From an uncultured Gemmatimonadota bacterium (GTDB taxonomy: Bacteria; Gemmatimonadota; Gemmatimonadetes; Gemmatimonadales; GWC2-71-9): a DNA stretch of 13,542 bases. The notes beneath the pieces were generated by a model, which saw only the letters and a list, made by a program, of their open reading frames with translations, made no database searches and was not told where the DNA came from. The stretch covers positions 1 through 13,542 of the forward strand of contig CAMLLJ010000056.1 of NCBI GenBank assembly GCA_946480845.1. The letters run 5' to 3'. How positions within the stretch are numbered: the first letter of the stretch is position 1; the number at the start of each line of letters is the position of its first letter. The position numbers and the translations under genes were made by a program. Below are positions 7,374 through 13,542 of the stretch, one piece after another.

Positions 7374-7398
7374 GATTCCAATACGACGAGGGGACATG
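7358..7398. promoter_or_regulatory. Shared start region of two divergent genes
   Basis: This is one of the few visibly AT-richer stretches in the window. It contains CATATG and CCAATACGA and lies between the TPR-esterase gene (-) and the serine hydrolase gene (+). At most about 37 bases separate the possible starts, and the outermost pair of ATG codons interlock in a single CATG (7395-7398). Promoters must sit here or inside the opposing coding sequences. I see no convincing -35/-10 pair. The + gene has GAGGGG just before its ATG. Confidence 0.4.
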
Positions 7399-8607
7399 CG
7401 AAGATTCCTGCTCGGTGCCGCGGCGGCGCTCGCCCTCGGTGCTTCACCCGCCGCCGGCCAGCAGCGTGCGGGGGCGCCGCCGCGCGGCTGGGAGGGGTTC
7501 GTGCAGGCGGTGGACGCCTTCGCGGCGCGCGACAGCATCGTCGGTGCGGGCGCGGTGCTGGTGCAGGACGGCCGGGTGACGGCCCGGCACCTGCGCGGGC
7601 TGGCCGACCGCGAGCTGCGCCAGGCCGTGGACGAGCGCACCATCCACCACTGGGCGTCCATCACCAAGACGCTCACCGCCGTCGCCATCATGCAGCTCCG
7701 GGACCGGGGCCTCCTCTCGCTCGACGACCGGATCGTCACCTTCCTGCCGGAGCTGCGCCAGGTGCATGCCTCGCAGGGCTCCATCGGCGACATCACGCTC
7801 CGCATGCTGCTGTCGCACAGCTCCGGGTTCCAGGACGGCACGTGGCCTTACGGCCGGGGGCGGAGCTGGGAGCCGTTCGAGCCGACGCGATGGGAGCAGC
7901 TGGTGGCGATGATGCCGTACCAGGAGCTGCGCTTCCGGCCAGGGTCGCGCTACGGGTACAGCAACCCGGCCTTCATCTACCTCGCCCGGGTGATCGAGAT
8001 CGTCACCGGCGATCCCTACCAGTCCTACATCTACAAGAACGTCTGGGGCCCGCTCGGCATGACGCACAGTTATTTCGGCGTCACGCCCTGGCACCTGTCA
8101 GCGGAGCGCGGCAACAGCTACCGGCTCCGGCGCGACAGCGCGGGGCGCGAGCTGGTCGTCCCCATCGGCCGCGAGTTCGATCCGGGGATCACCATTCCCA
8201 ACGGCGGCTGGAACGCGCCGCTGGCGGACGTGGCAACGTGGGCATCGTTCCTGGTGGGCGCGGGGAGCGACACGGCACGGGCACGGCGCTACGACGCGGT
8301 GCTCTCGCGCGCGTCCATCGCCGAGATGTGGCGCTCCGTGGTGCCGCTGGTGGAGGGCGAGTACGGCGGGTCGGGCTCGGGGAGCGAGGCGATGGGGCTC
8401 TCGTTCTTCCTCCGCGGCAGCGGCGATGCGCTGCGCGTCTGGCACACCGGCGAGCAGGCCGGCTTCCGGTCGCTGATGCTGCTCGACCCGCGCGACCGCG
8501 CGGCGGTGATCGTGGTCTTCAACACGACGAACGCCGTGCGCGGACAGGAGTCGCAGGAGGGCTTCGAGGGCGTGATACGGTCCGCGCTGGCGCTCCTCGA
8601 CCGCTGA
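7396..8607 (+). CDS. Exported serine hydrolase, class C beta-lactamase/PBP-like
   Basis: A 403-residue protein of the beta-lactamase (PF00144) superfamily. The signal peptide is MRRFLLGAAAALALGASPAAG, with probable cleavage near residue 20-21. Catalytic motifs are complete: SITK with nucleophile Ser88 and Lys91, YSN at 188-190, and HTG at 350-352 in place of KTG. LLSHSSGF (139-145) is also typical. HTG rather than KTG and the general shape fit esterases, D-aminopeptidases or DD-peptidase relatives more than true beta-lactamases. The ATG at 7396 is preceded by GAGGGG and begins directly at the signal peptide; upstream in-frame codons lie in the divergent esterase gene. It would act in the periplasm on esters, peptides or peptidoglycan fragments. 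Antibiotic hydrolysis should not be assumed. Confidence 0.93.
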   Translation: MRRFLLGAAAALALGASPAAGQQRAGAPPRGWEGFVQAVDAFAARDSIVGAGAVLVQDGRVTARHLRGLADRELRQAVDERTIHHWASITKTLTAVAIMQLRDRGLLSLDDRIVTFLPELRQVHASQGSIGDITLRMLLSHSSGFQDGTWPYGRGRSWEPFEPTRWEQLVAMMPYQELRFRPGSRYGYSNPAFIYLARVIEIVTGDPYQSYIYKNVWGPLGMTHSYFGVTPWHLSAERGNSYRLRRDSAGRELVVPIGREFDPGITIPNGGWNAPLADVATWASFLVGAGSDTARARRYDAVLSRASIAEMWRSVVPLVEGEYGGSGSGSEAMGLSFFLRGSGDALRVWHTGEQAGFRSLMLLDPRDRAAVIVVFNTTNAVRGQESQEGFEGVIRSALALLDR

Positions 8608-8621
8608 GCGCCGGCGCAGAC

Positions 8622-8639
8622 CCGCCGCTACTGCGGCGG
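8622..8639. terminator. Hairpin between convergent genes, possible two-way terminator
   Basis: CCGCCGC (8622-8628) pairs perfectly with GCGGCGG (8633-8639) around the loop TACT. It begins 15 bases after the serine hydrolase stop and covers the stop codon of the opposing lipoprotein gene. No T-tract is present on either side, so termination is suggested by position more than by sequence. Confidence 0.35.
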
Positions 8640-9011
8640 CACGTCGAGGGTGATGATCTCGCCGGCGCGGACCACGGCCGGGTCGGTGCGGATCCCGGTG
8701 CGCACCCCGGGGGCCGAGCGGGTGGGGATCGCCTCGAAGTGCACCTGGCCGCCGCCCGTCATGAGCGCCCGGGTGAGTGCGAAATTCGTGGTCTCGCCGC
8801 CGGGCGCGAGCCCGACGCGCACCTGCTGGCCGCTCCGGACCACGTAGACGTCCATGTCGGTGGAGGAGCGGTTGACGACGCGGAGCGTGCCCGCCTCTCC
8901 CACCTGCGGAGCCGGCCCGTCCGCCGGATCTCCCGTGCCCTGCGTGCTCGAGGCGCAGGCCGCCATGGCGGCGACGGCGAGGCCGAGCAGGATTCGTGAT
9001 GCCAAGTGCAT
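8628..9011 (-). CDS. Small lipoprotein, unknown function
   Basis: A 127-residue predicted lipoprotein. The N-terminus MHLASRILLGLAVAAMAAC has a basic start, a hydrophobic core and a lipobox-like MAAC, giving lipidated Cys19 after cleavage. A Gly/Asp/Pro-rich linker follows (about 20-40), then an all-beta-looking domain of about 85 residues (TLRVVNRSSTDMDVYVV and on) that resembles a small immunoglobulin-like or curli-type beta sandwich. I do not recognise a named family. The frame is open upstream to an ATG at 9071, but the ATG at 9011 gives a proper signal sequence and has GGGGGAA just upstream. It is divergent from peptidase E, with 37 bases between the starts. Confidence 0.82.
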   Translation of the reverse strand: MHLASRILLGLAVAAMAACASSTQGTGDPADGPAPQVGEAGTLRVVNRSSTDMDVYVVRSGQQVRVGLAPGGETTNFALTRALMTGGGQVHFEAIPTRSAPGVRTGIRTDPAVVRAGEIITLDVPPQ

Positions 9012-9048
9012 CGATTCCCCCGTGGGGCTGAATGGTCTGGAGACGTTA
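9012..9048. promoter_or_regulatory. Short divergent intergenic region (lipoprotein / pepE)
   Basis: Only 37 bases separate the two start codons. They hold the ribosome site of each gene (GGGGGAA on -, GGAG at 9039-9042 on +) and a small CCCC-CGT-GGGG inverted repeat at about 9017-9027. No -10/-35 pair is evident, so the promoters probably overlap the neighbouring coding sequences. Confidence 0.3.
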
Positions 9049-9756
9049 ATGCGGCTGCTGCTCCTCAGCAATTCGAGCCGGCCCGGCGAAGGCTACCTGG
9101 AATGGCCGCGGCCGCACCTGGCCTCGTTCCTCGGCACGCCGCGCCGGAAGGTCCTGTTCGTGCCCTATGCCGGCCTGCGGATGACGCCGGCCGCATACAC
9201 CGCGACCGTCCGCACGGTCTTCGAGCAGCTCGGCCACACCATCGTCGGGGCGGCCGAGCAGCCCGAACCGCTGCGCGCGCTCGAGCAATGCGATGCCGTG
9301 GCCGTGGGCGGCGGCAACACCTTCCACCTGCTGGCCCGCCTCCATGCCACCGGCCTCCTCGGCGCGATCCGGGAGCGGGTGCGCGCGGGAATGCCGTACA
9401 TCGGCTGGAGCGCCGGCGCCAACGTCGCCTGTCCCACGATCCGCACCACCAACGACATGCCCATCGTCGAGCCGCCGTCGTTCGAGGCGCTGGGGCTGGT
9501 GCCCTTCCAGATCAACGCCCATTTCACCGACGCCGCGGTCCCCAACCACGGGGGCGAGACGCGGCGGCAGCGGATCGAGGAGTTCCTGATCGCCAACCCG
9601 GAGAGCGAGGTCGTGGCGCTCCCCGAGGGAACCGGCATCGAGGTGGCCGGCACCGGGGCGACGCTCTTCGGCGCGGCGCCGGCGCTGGTCTTCCGCGCGG
9701 GCGCCGAGCCCGTCGAAGTCGCGCCGGGACGGACGTTGCTAGATTCCCGGCCATGA
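9049..9756 (+). CDS. pepE: Dipeptidase E (peptidase family S51)
   Basis: A 235-residue cytoplasmic serine peptidase. E. coli PepE cuts dipeptides with an N-terminal aspartate, and its triad Ser120, Asp135, His157 lines up here as Ser121 in GWSAGAN, Asp136 in TTNDMPIVEP and His158 in INAHFTDA. The GGGNTFHLL strand-turn (87-95) is also a family mark, and the length equals the usual 230-odd residues. The frame is open upstream to 8854, but the ATG at 9049 begins at the first family strand (MRLLLLSNSS) and has GGAG six bases before it. It is the first gene of a three-gene coupled unit with a VOC protein and threonine aldolase. That suggests a role in peptide or amino acid salvage; cyanophycin or isoaspartyl dipeptides are possible substrates of relatives. 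Confidence 0.94.
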   Translation: MRLLLLSNSSRPGEGYLEWPRPHLASFLGTPRRKVLFVPYAGLRMTPAAYTATVRTVFEQLGHTIVGAAEQPEPLRALEQCDAVAVGGGNTFHLLARLHATGLLGAIRERVRAGMPYIGWSAGANVACPTIRTTNDMPIVEPPSFEALGLVPFQINAHFTDAAVPNHGGETRRQRIEEFLIANPESEVVALPEGTGIEVAGTGATLFGAAPALVFRAGAEPVEVAPGRTLLDSRP

Positions 9757-10121
9757 TCCGCGCCCTCTACAGCATCGCCATCTTCGTGAACGACATCGAC
9801 CGCGCTGTCGCCTTCTACCGGGACACCCTCGGTCTCACCATGACGAAGCACGGCTCGTTCGGCGCCGAGTTCCTGGAGCAGGAACCGCATCTCGGCGTCC
9901 ACCCCGCCAATCACCCGAACGCGAAGAAGCTGGTCGGCCGGGAGACGGGCCTCACCTTCCACGTGCCCGACCTCCTCCATTTCTGCGGGATCCTGCACGA
10001 CCGCGGCGTCCGCTTCGTCACCGAGCCGACACGGCAGACGTGGGGCGTGATGGCGATGATCGCCGACCCGGACGGCAACGTGATGGCGCTCTGGGACGAC
10101 ACGGTCCCCGCCGAGGGCTGA
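9753..10121 (+). CDS. VOC-fold (glyoxalase/bleomycin-resistance-like) protein
   Basis: A 122-residue protein with the vicinal oxygen chelate pattern: first beta-alpha-beta module SIAIFVNDIDRAVAFYRDTLG (split at residues 7-27), and a second module with LTFHVPDLLHF and ending WGVMAMIADPDGNVMALWD. The usual Glu of GNxxEL near the end is Ala112, and the first-strand His ligand is not apparent. It may therefore bind metal differently or not at all, and the reaction cannot be named. The ATG at 9753 overlaps the pepE stop as ATGA, so the two are probably co-translated. The threonine aldolase gene follows after only four bases. Confidence 0.9.
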   Translation: MIRALYSIAIFVNDIDRAVAFYRDTLGLTMTKHGSFGAEFLEQEPHLGVHPANHPNAKKLVGRETGLTFHVPDLLHFCGILHDRGVRFVTEPTRQTWGVMAMIADPDGNVMALWDDTVPAEG

Positions 10122-10125
10122 CCCG

Positions 10126-11160
10126 GTGATCCGCGGCTTCGCCAGCGACAACAACGCGGGCGCCCACCCCGAGGTGCTCGCGGCCGTGGCACTCGCCAAT
10201 ACCGGGCACGTACGGGCGTACGGAGACGACCCGTGGACGGCGGCTGCCGTGGCGCGGATCCGCGAGCACCTGGGCGAGGCGGCCGAGCCGTTCTTCGTCT
10301 TCGGCGGCACCGGTGCCAACGTGCTGGGGCTCCAGGCGGTGATGCGGCCGCACGAAGCGGTGATCTGCTCCGACTACGCCCACATCAACGTGGACGAATG
10401 CGGCGCCCCCGAGCGCTACGTGGGCTGCAAGCTGCTCGGCGTGGCGCCGCCGGATGGCAAACTCACGCCGGCGCTGGTGAGCGCCCGGATCACCGGCGTC
10501 GGTGTCGAGCACCACGTGCAGCCGCGCGTCGTGTCCGTGTCGCAAGCCACCGAGTACGGCACGGTCTACACGCCGGCCGAGCTGCGCGCGCTGGCCGACC
10601 TGGCGCACCGCCACGGGATGCTGCTGCACATGGACGGCGCGCGGCTCGCCAACGCGGCCGCCTCACTCGGGGTGCCGCTGCGCGCCATCACCACCGACGC
10701 GGGCGTGGACGTCCTCTCCTTCGGCGGCACCAAGAACGGCCTGCTGGGCGGCGAGGCGGTGGTCTTCTTCGATCCCGCCCACGCGCGCGACTTCCGCTTC
10801 ATCCGGAAGCAGGGCATGCAGCTCGCCTCCAAGATGCGCTTCGTGGCGGCGCAGTTCGACGCGCTGCTCACCGACGATCTCTGGCTCCGGAGCGCGCAGC
10901 ACGCCAACGCGATGGCGCGCCGGCTGGAGCAGGCGGTTCGCGGCATCGCGGGCGTGCGCGTGACGCAGCCGGTCGAGGCGAACGCGGTGTTCGCGGTCCT
11001 GCCGGCCGCGGCGATCGCGGCGGCGCAGGAGGCGTTCTTCTTCTACGTGTGGGACGAGCGGCGGTCGGAAGTGCGCTGGATGGCGTCGTGGGACACGACG
11101 GAGGACGACGTGGACCAGTTCGCGGCGGCGATCGCGCGGGCGGCCGGGTCCCCGCGGTAG
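10126..11160 (+). CDS. ltaE: Low-specificity L-threonine aldolase
   Basis: A 344-residue PLP-dependent fold-type I enzyme that splits threonine or allo-threonine into glycine and acetaldehyde. Visible signatures are FASDNNAGAHPEV at the N-terminus (substrate and dimer contacts), FGGTGAN (59-65, cofactor phosphate loop), DYAHINVDECGAPE with His86, HMDGARLANA with Asp170 and Arg173, and SFGGTKNG with the PLP Lys203. The length matches the family, and the end (SWDTTEDDVDQFAAAI) is the normal C-terminus. The start is GTG at 10126, four bases after the VOC stop, with GAGGG eight bases upstream; no upstream ATG fits. The last 118 bases are overlapped in antisense by the metalloprotease gene. In context with peptidase E it would help recycle amino acids into glycine and one-carbon units. 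Confidence 0.94.
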   Translation: MIRGFASDNNAGAHPEVLAAVALANTGHVRAYGDDPWTAAAVARIREHLGEAAEPFFVFGGTGANVLGLQAVMRPHEAVICSDYAHINVDECGAPERYVGCKLLGVAPPDGKLTPALVSARITGVGVEHHVQPRVVSVSQATEYGTVYTPAELRALADLAHRHGMLLHMDGARLANAAASLGVPLRAITTDAGVDVLSFGGTKNGLLGGEAVVFFDPAHARDFRFIRKQGMQLASKMRFVAAQFDALLTDDLWLRSAQHANAMARRLEQAVRGIAGVRVTQPVEANAVFAVLPAAAIAAAQEAFFFYVWDERRSEVRWMASWDTTEDDVDQFAAAIARAAGSPR

Positions 11161-11555
11161 GCGTCCTCGACCAGCTGGCCCTGCTGCTCCATGCCGTACT
11201 CCTCGAAGCGCCGCGGCGGGCCGCGGCGCCAGTCGTACGGATCGGCCGCCGCGCCCATCCGGCTCAGCAGGTGCCGCGCCTGCTCGGCCATGCCCCGCGT
11301 GTAGTAGCGCAGGAACCCCCACTCCTCGTACTGCCGGCAATGGGTGAGCTCGTGCGCCAGGAGTGCCAGGTCGCGCGCGCGCGCCTCGGGAATGAAGACG
11401 TGCCGGCCCAGCGTCACCGCCCGGCCGCGGGAGAGGAAGAGCACCAGCCCGCGCAGGAAGCTGCCCGGTGTCCGGTGCAGCCGGACCCGCGCGGGATCGA
11501 GCGCGCCGCAGGCATCCGCGAGCGCGCCCCGTTCCTCGTCGCTCAGCGCGCGCAT
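11043..11555 (-). CDS. Small HExxH metalloprotease-like protein (eCIS-core/DUF4157-like)
   Basis: A 170-residue protein with a zinc-peptidase motif HELTH (68-72) in LALLAHELTHCRQYEEWGF, preceded by TLGRHVFIP (48-56). This recalls DUF4157 or Rhs/eCIS-associated small metalloprotease domains, where a strand reading 'tlg..if' leads to the zinc helix. PYDWRRGPPRRFEEYGMEQQGQLVED (split at 106-131) resembles the EQQ element that closes such proteins. From about residue 132 the frame runs antisense into the threonine aldolase gene and looks low in structure, so the tail may be a readthrough extension. There is no signal peptide. The start at 11555 is ten bases after the stop of the AI-2E-type permease, suggesting a two-gene operon. 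The target is unknown. Confidence 0.8.
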   Translation of the reverse strand: MRALSDEERGALADACGALDPARVRLHRTPGSFLRGLVLFLSRGRAVTLGRHVFIPEARARDLALLAHELTHCRQYEEWGFLRYYTRGMAEQARHLLSRMGAAADPYDWRRGPPRRFEEYGMEQQGQLVEDAYRGDPAARAIAAANWSTSSSVVSHDAIQRTSDRRSSHT

Positions 11556-11565
11556 CCCCGCCGGC

Positions 11566-12690
11566 TCATTTGCCGAGGAATTCCCCCACCGGCGCCAGGT
11601 CCTCGAAGTGGTCGCAGAAGATCTTGATCGTCGCCATCATCGGGACGGCCATGAGCGCGCCGGGAATGCCCCACACGTACCACCAGAACATCATCCCGAC
11701 GAAGAGGGCGACGGTATTGAGCCGGAGCCGGTTGCCGAGCACCAGCGGGGTCACGATGTTCGCCTCGATCAGGTTGATCACGAAGAAGGTGCCGGGGACG
11801 AGCAGCGCCCGGCCCAGCGTGTCGAAGCTGACCAGCGCCGCCGTCCCGAGCACCGCGATGGTGGCGAACGCGCCGATGTAGGGCATGTAGTTGAGCAGGC
11901 CGGCCACCAGCCCCCACAGCGCCGGGTTGGGCATTCCGAGCAGCCACATCGCGATGCCGGTCATGACGCCGACGCCGGCGTTGATCGCGGTGGTGGTGAG
12001 GATGTGGACGCTCACCTGCTCTTCGATCTCGCGGGCGATGGACACCGCCCGCTTCTTGTCGCGGAACTGGGGCAGGACGCGGATCAGCTTCTGGAGGAAG
12101 AGATCGCCGGCGGCGAGCAGGAAGTAGGTCAGGAACCCGGCGATGGAGACGAAGCCCAGGACGCTCATCGTGCCGCCGAAGGCCTGCCTGGTGAGGCTCG
12201 GGCCGGCGATCTCGACCTGCTGCGCGTCGTCGCCGTCCACGTCGGTGGCGCTCTGGACCTGCTCCGCCGCGCGGGTCACCTGCTCCACCGGCTGGCGCAG
12301 CACCGCGAGCCGCTCGCGCGCGGTCGCCATCGTCTCGGGTGCCCGGCGCACCCACGAAGCGGCGGGCGCCGCCAGGTTGTAGCCGATGCCGGCGATGACC
12401 CCCACGAGGGCGAGCAGCACCAGTGCCGCGCCGACCGGCTCCGGCACCCGGAGCCGCCGGAGCCAGCGCACCGCGGGGGTCAGCAGGAAGTCGAGCAGCA
12501 GGGCGAAGACGATCGGCAGGATGAAGGGGCGCGCGAGGCGCAGGGTATAGAGGGTGGCCAGGACGAAGAGCCCCACCAGCGCCACGGTCCGGACGTCCAG
12601 CCGGTCGCCGAGCGCGCGTATGTGTTCGATGTCGCCGGGCGCTTCGCCCTGGTCCGGCCCGTCGGGGCCGGAAGCGGGTCCGCTGGTCAT
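11566..12690 (-). CDS. AI-2E family transporter (PF01594 permease)
   Basis: A 374-residue membrane protein with about eight hydrophobic helices: two near the N-terminus (36-70), one at 86-107, then a charged, probably extramembrane region (about 112-170) and a conserved C-terminal block of five. Family marks include GFLTYFLLAAGD (185-196), ALWGLVAGLLNYMPYIGAF (257-275), LIEANIVTPLVLGNRL (307-322) and WWYVWGIPGALMAVPMMATIKI (336-357). Members include TqsA and various putative Na+(Li+)/H+ antiporters, so autoinducer-2 export should not be assumed. A cytosolic acidic N-terminal tail of about 30 residues precedes the first helix. The ATG at 12690 has AGGA six bases upstream. It is the first gene of the - strand pair with the HExxH protein. 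Confidence 0.94.
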   Translation of the reverse strand: MTSGPASGPDGPDQGEAPGDIEHIRALGDRLDVRTVALVGLFVLATLYTLRLARPFILPIVFALLLDFLLTPAVRWLRRLRVPEPVGAALVLLALVGVIAGIGYNLAAPAASWVRRAPETMATARERLAVLRQPVEQVTRAAEQVQSATDVDGDDAQQVEIAGPSLTRQAFGGTMSVLGFVSIAGFLTYFLLAAGDLFLQKLIRVLPQFRDKKRAVSIAREIEEQVSVHILTTTAINAGVGVMTGIAMWLLGMPNPALWGLVAGLLNYMPYIGAFATIAVLGTAALVSFDTLGRALLVPGTFFVINLIEANIVTPLVLGNRLRLNTVALFVGMMFWWYVWGIPGALMAVPMMATIKIFCDHFEDLAPVGEFLGK

Positions 12691-12773
12691 GGCAGGTCCT
12701 GTCGGGGTTCGGCACTTGTCCCGCGTGCCCCGCTAATTAACGTTTCCGGCCACACGTCCACCAGTAGGCGTCG
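12691..12773. promoter_or_regulatory. Divergent promoter region (AI-2E permease / plsC)
   Basis: At 83 bases this is the largest intergenic gap in the window, between two divergent start codons. It contains the AT-rich palindromic core TAATTA (12734-12739) in CTAATTAACG, which stands out sharply in this GC-rich DNA and could act as a -10 element or operator for either side. TTGTCC at 12716-12721 lies only 12 bases upstream of it on the + strand, too near for a standard sigma-70 pair. No better-spaced -35 is obvious. Confidence 0.45.
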
Positions 12774-13542
12774 ATGACGAAATTCCTGATGGCGATCGGC
12801 TCCATCTGGACCTGGACGGTGCTGGTCGTCTCGGTCCTCATCATCCTGCCCATGATGGCCGTCGTCCGCCTGGTCACGGCGCCGTTCGACCGCGGCCGCT
12901 ACCTCACCGGCCGGCTCTTCCGCTACACCGGGATTCTCCCCGCGCGGCTCAATCCCCTCTGGCATTTCACCTGGTCGGGCGAGCCGCCGGCGGACCCGCG
13001 CCGCCCCTACGTCGTGGTCTCCAACCACGAGTCGTTCGCCGACATCATGCTCATCAGCATGCTGCCGTGGGAGATGAAGTGGCTGTCGAAGGCGGAGCTG
13101 TTCCGGATCCCGGTGGTGGGCTGGATGATGACGCTCTCCGGCGACATCCCGGTGAAGCGGGGCTTCGGCCCGAGCGCGCTCGAGGCGATGCGCACCTGCC
13201 GCGAGCGGCTCGCCAACCGGGTGTCGGTCATGATCTTCCCCGAAGGCACCCGCTCCACCACCGAGGAGCTGCTGGCGTTCAAGGACGGCGCCTTCCGGCT
13301 CGCCATCGAGGCGGGCGTGCCGGTCCTTCCGCTCGCCGTCTCCGGTACCCGGCTCGCGCTCCCCAAGAAGGGCTTCATCATGGGCCGGGCCCGCGCCGAG
13401 GTGCGGGTGCTGCCGCCGGTCGAGACGGAGGGGCTGACGCTCGAGGATGTCGGGGCGCTCAGGGATCGGGTGAGGGACGCCATCGTGCGGACGCGGGCGG
13501 AACTGCAGGAAGCGACGGGACGGCGGGACGGCGGGAGGGCGG
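12774..13542 (+). CDS. plsC: 1-acyl-sn-glycerol-3-phosphate acyltransferase family (3' end outside window)
   Basis: A PlsC-type membrane acyltransferase, open to the end of the window (256 codons visible, no stop). An N-terminal hydrophobic segment (about 6-35) anchors it in the inner membrane. The catalytic motif is NHESFAD (84-90, NHx4D), followed by VKRG (127-130) and the substrate-binding FPEGTRS (155-161) and VPVLPLAVSG (182-191). Family members transfer a second acyl chain to lysophosphatidic acid to make phosphatidic acid; relatives acylate other lysolipids. The ATG at 12774 is chosen because it precedes the hydrophobic anchor and lies about five bases after AGGCG; upstream bases are intergenic. 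The last visible bases are a short tandem repeat encoding an Arg/Gly-rich tail, so the normal C-terminus is probably within or just beyond the window edge. Confidence 0.93.
   Translation, partial: MTKFLMAIGSIWTWTVLVVSVLIILPMMAVVRLVTAPFDRGRYLTGRLFRYTGILPARLNPLWHFTWSGEPPADPRRPYVVVSNHESFADIMLISMLPWEMKWLSKAELFRIPVVGWMMTLSGDIPVKRGFGPSALEAMRTCRERLANRVSVMIFPEGTRSTTEELLAFKDGAFRLAIEAGVPVLPLAVSGTRLALPKKGFIMGRARAEVRVLPPVETEGLTLEDVGALRDRVRDAIVRTRAELQEATGRRDGGRA
13521..13536 (+). repeat. Short tandem repeat, 8-base unit CGGCGGGA
   Basis: Two perfect adjacent copies of CGGCGGGA (13521-13528 and 13529-13536) are flanked by near copies (GCGACGGGA before, GGGCGG after) up to the window end. The unit is not a multiple of three, so copy-number change would shift the plsC reading frame if it is still coding there. 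Confidence 0.55.

Noticed and set aside
7396..8607. Antibiotic-resistance beta-lactamase
   Set aside because: The fold and SxxK/YxN/HTG motifs match, but HTG in place of KTG and the wide esterase/peptidase range of this superfamily give no support for a resistance role.
6168..8999. A 943-codon open frame on the + strand across the TPR esterase and serine hydrolase genes
   Set aside because: It is rich in Arg, Gly, Ala and His with no domain pattern, lies antisense to one clear gene and out of frame with another, and is explained by GC-biased codon use that removes stop codons.
11566..12690. Quorum-sensing AI-2 exporter
   Set aside because: The family name is historical; members have varied transport roles and no luxS or lsr-type gene is in the window.
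11344..12777. A 477-codon + strand frame under the AI-2E permease, rich in His, Glu and Gln
   Set aside because: It is the antisense image of a clear multi-helix permease; the His/Glu/Gln/Asp-rich composition is the expected complement of hydrophobic codons.
1..13542. CRISPR array, prophage, insertion sequence, toxin-antitoxin or defence island
   Set aside because: No spaced direct repeats, terminal inverted repeats, transposase, integrase, phage structural gene or nuclease/helicase pair is visible; composition looks uniform throughout.

Overview
This is a very GC-rich (about 70% by eye), gene-dense stretch of a bacterial chromosome. Gaps between genes are tiny, and the longest is about 83 bases. 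Many genes begin on the stop codon of the gene before (ATGA, GTGA or TGATG junctions). The protein mix suggests a high-GC, Gram-negative soil-type heterotroph: a lipoprotein, exported esterases, tryptophan 2,3-dioxygenase, a DUF4112 protein, and an MgtC-family membrane protein. Gemmatimonadota is my best guess, but it rests on general resemblance only. No phylogenetic marker gene, rRNA, tRNA, CRISPR array, insertion sequence or phage gene is visible.

Region 1 (1-5861, all +) is a run of nine genes. It opens with the last three quarters of a thiolase of the beta-ketoadipyl-CoA type and a 3-hydroxyacyl-CoA dehydrogenase. These would catalyse the last two steps of a beta-oxidation-like route, such as phenylacetate or another aromatic acid to acetyl-CoA plus succinyl-CoA. 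Two small hydrolases follow (alpha/beta fold, then SGNH fold). After a short gap containing a strong GC hairpin comes tryptophan 2,3-dioxygenase, then an MgtC/SapB-family membrane protein, a 69-residue two-helix membrane protein, a RimJ/RimL-like acetyltransferase and a DUF4112 membrane protein. The tight coupling suggests one or two long transcripts. The metabolic half could feed aromatic or tryptophan carbon into central metabolism.

Region 2 (5889-9011) holds exported or surface proteins: an alpha/beta hydrolase fused to TPR repeats (-), a penicillin-binding-protein-like serine hydrolase (+), and a small lipoprotein (-). The first two are divergent and their start codons nearly touch. The last two converge on a short hairpin.

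Region 3 (9049-11160, +) is a three-gene coupled unit: peptidase E, a VOC-fold protein and low-specificity L-threonine aldolase. It looks like peptide and amino acid salvage.

Region 4 (11043-12690, -) encodes an AI-2E-family permease followed by a small HExxH metalloprotease. The 3' end of the protease gene runs 118 bases antisense into the aldolase gene. Region 5 (12774-end, +) is a PlsC-type acyltransferase cut by the window edge.

I see no clear novel defence, mobile or biosynthetic system. The points most worth a second look are the aromatic/tryptophan module with two candidate hydrolases for the missing formamidase, the TPR-fused esterase and its start-on-start neighbour, the long convergent overlap, and the MgtC plus small membrane protein pair.
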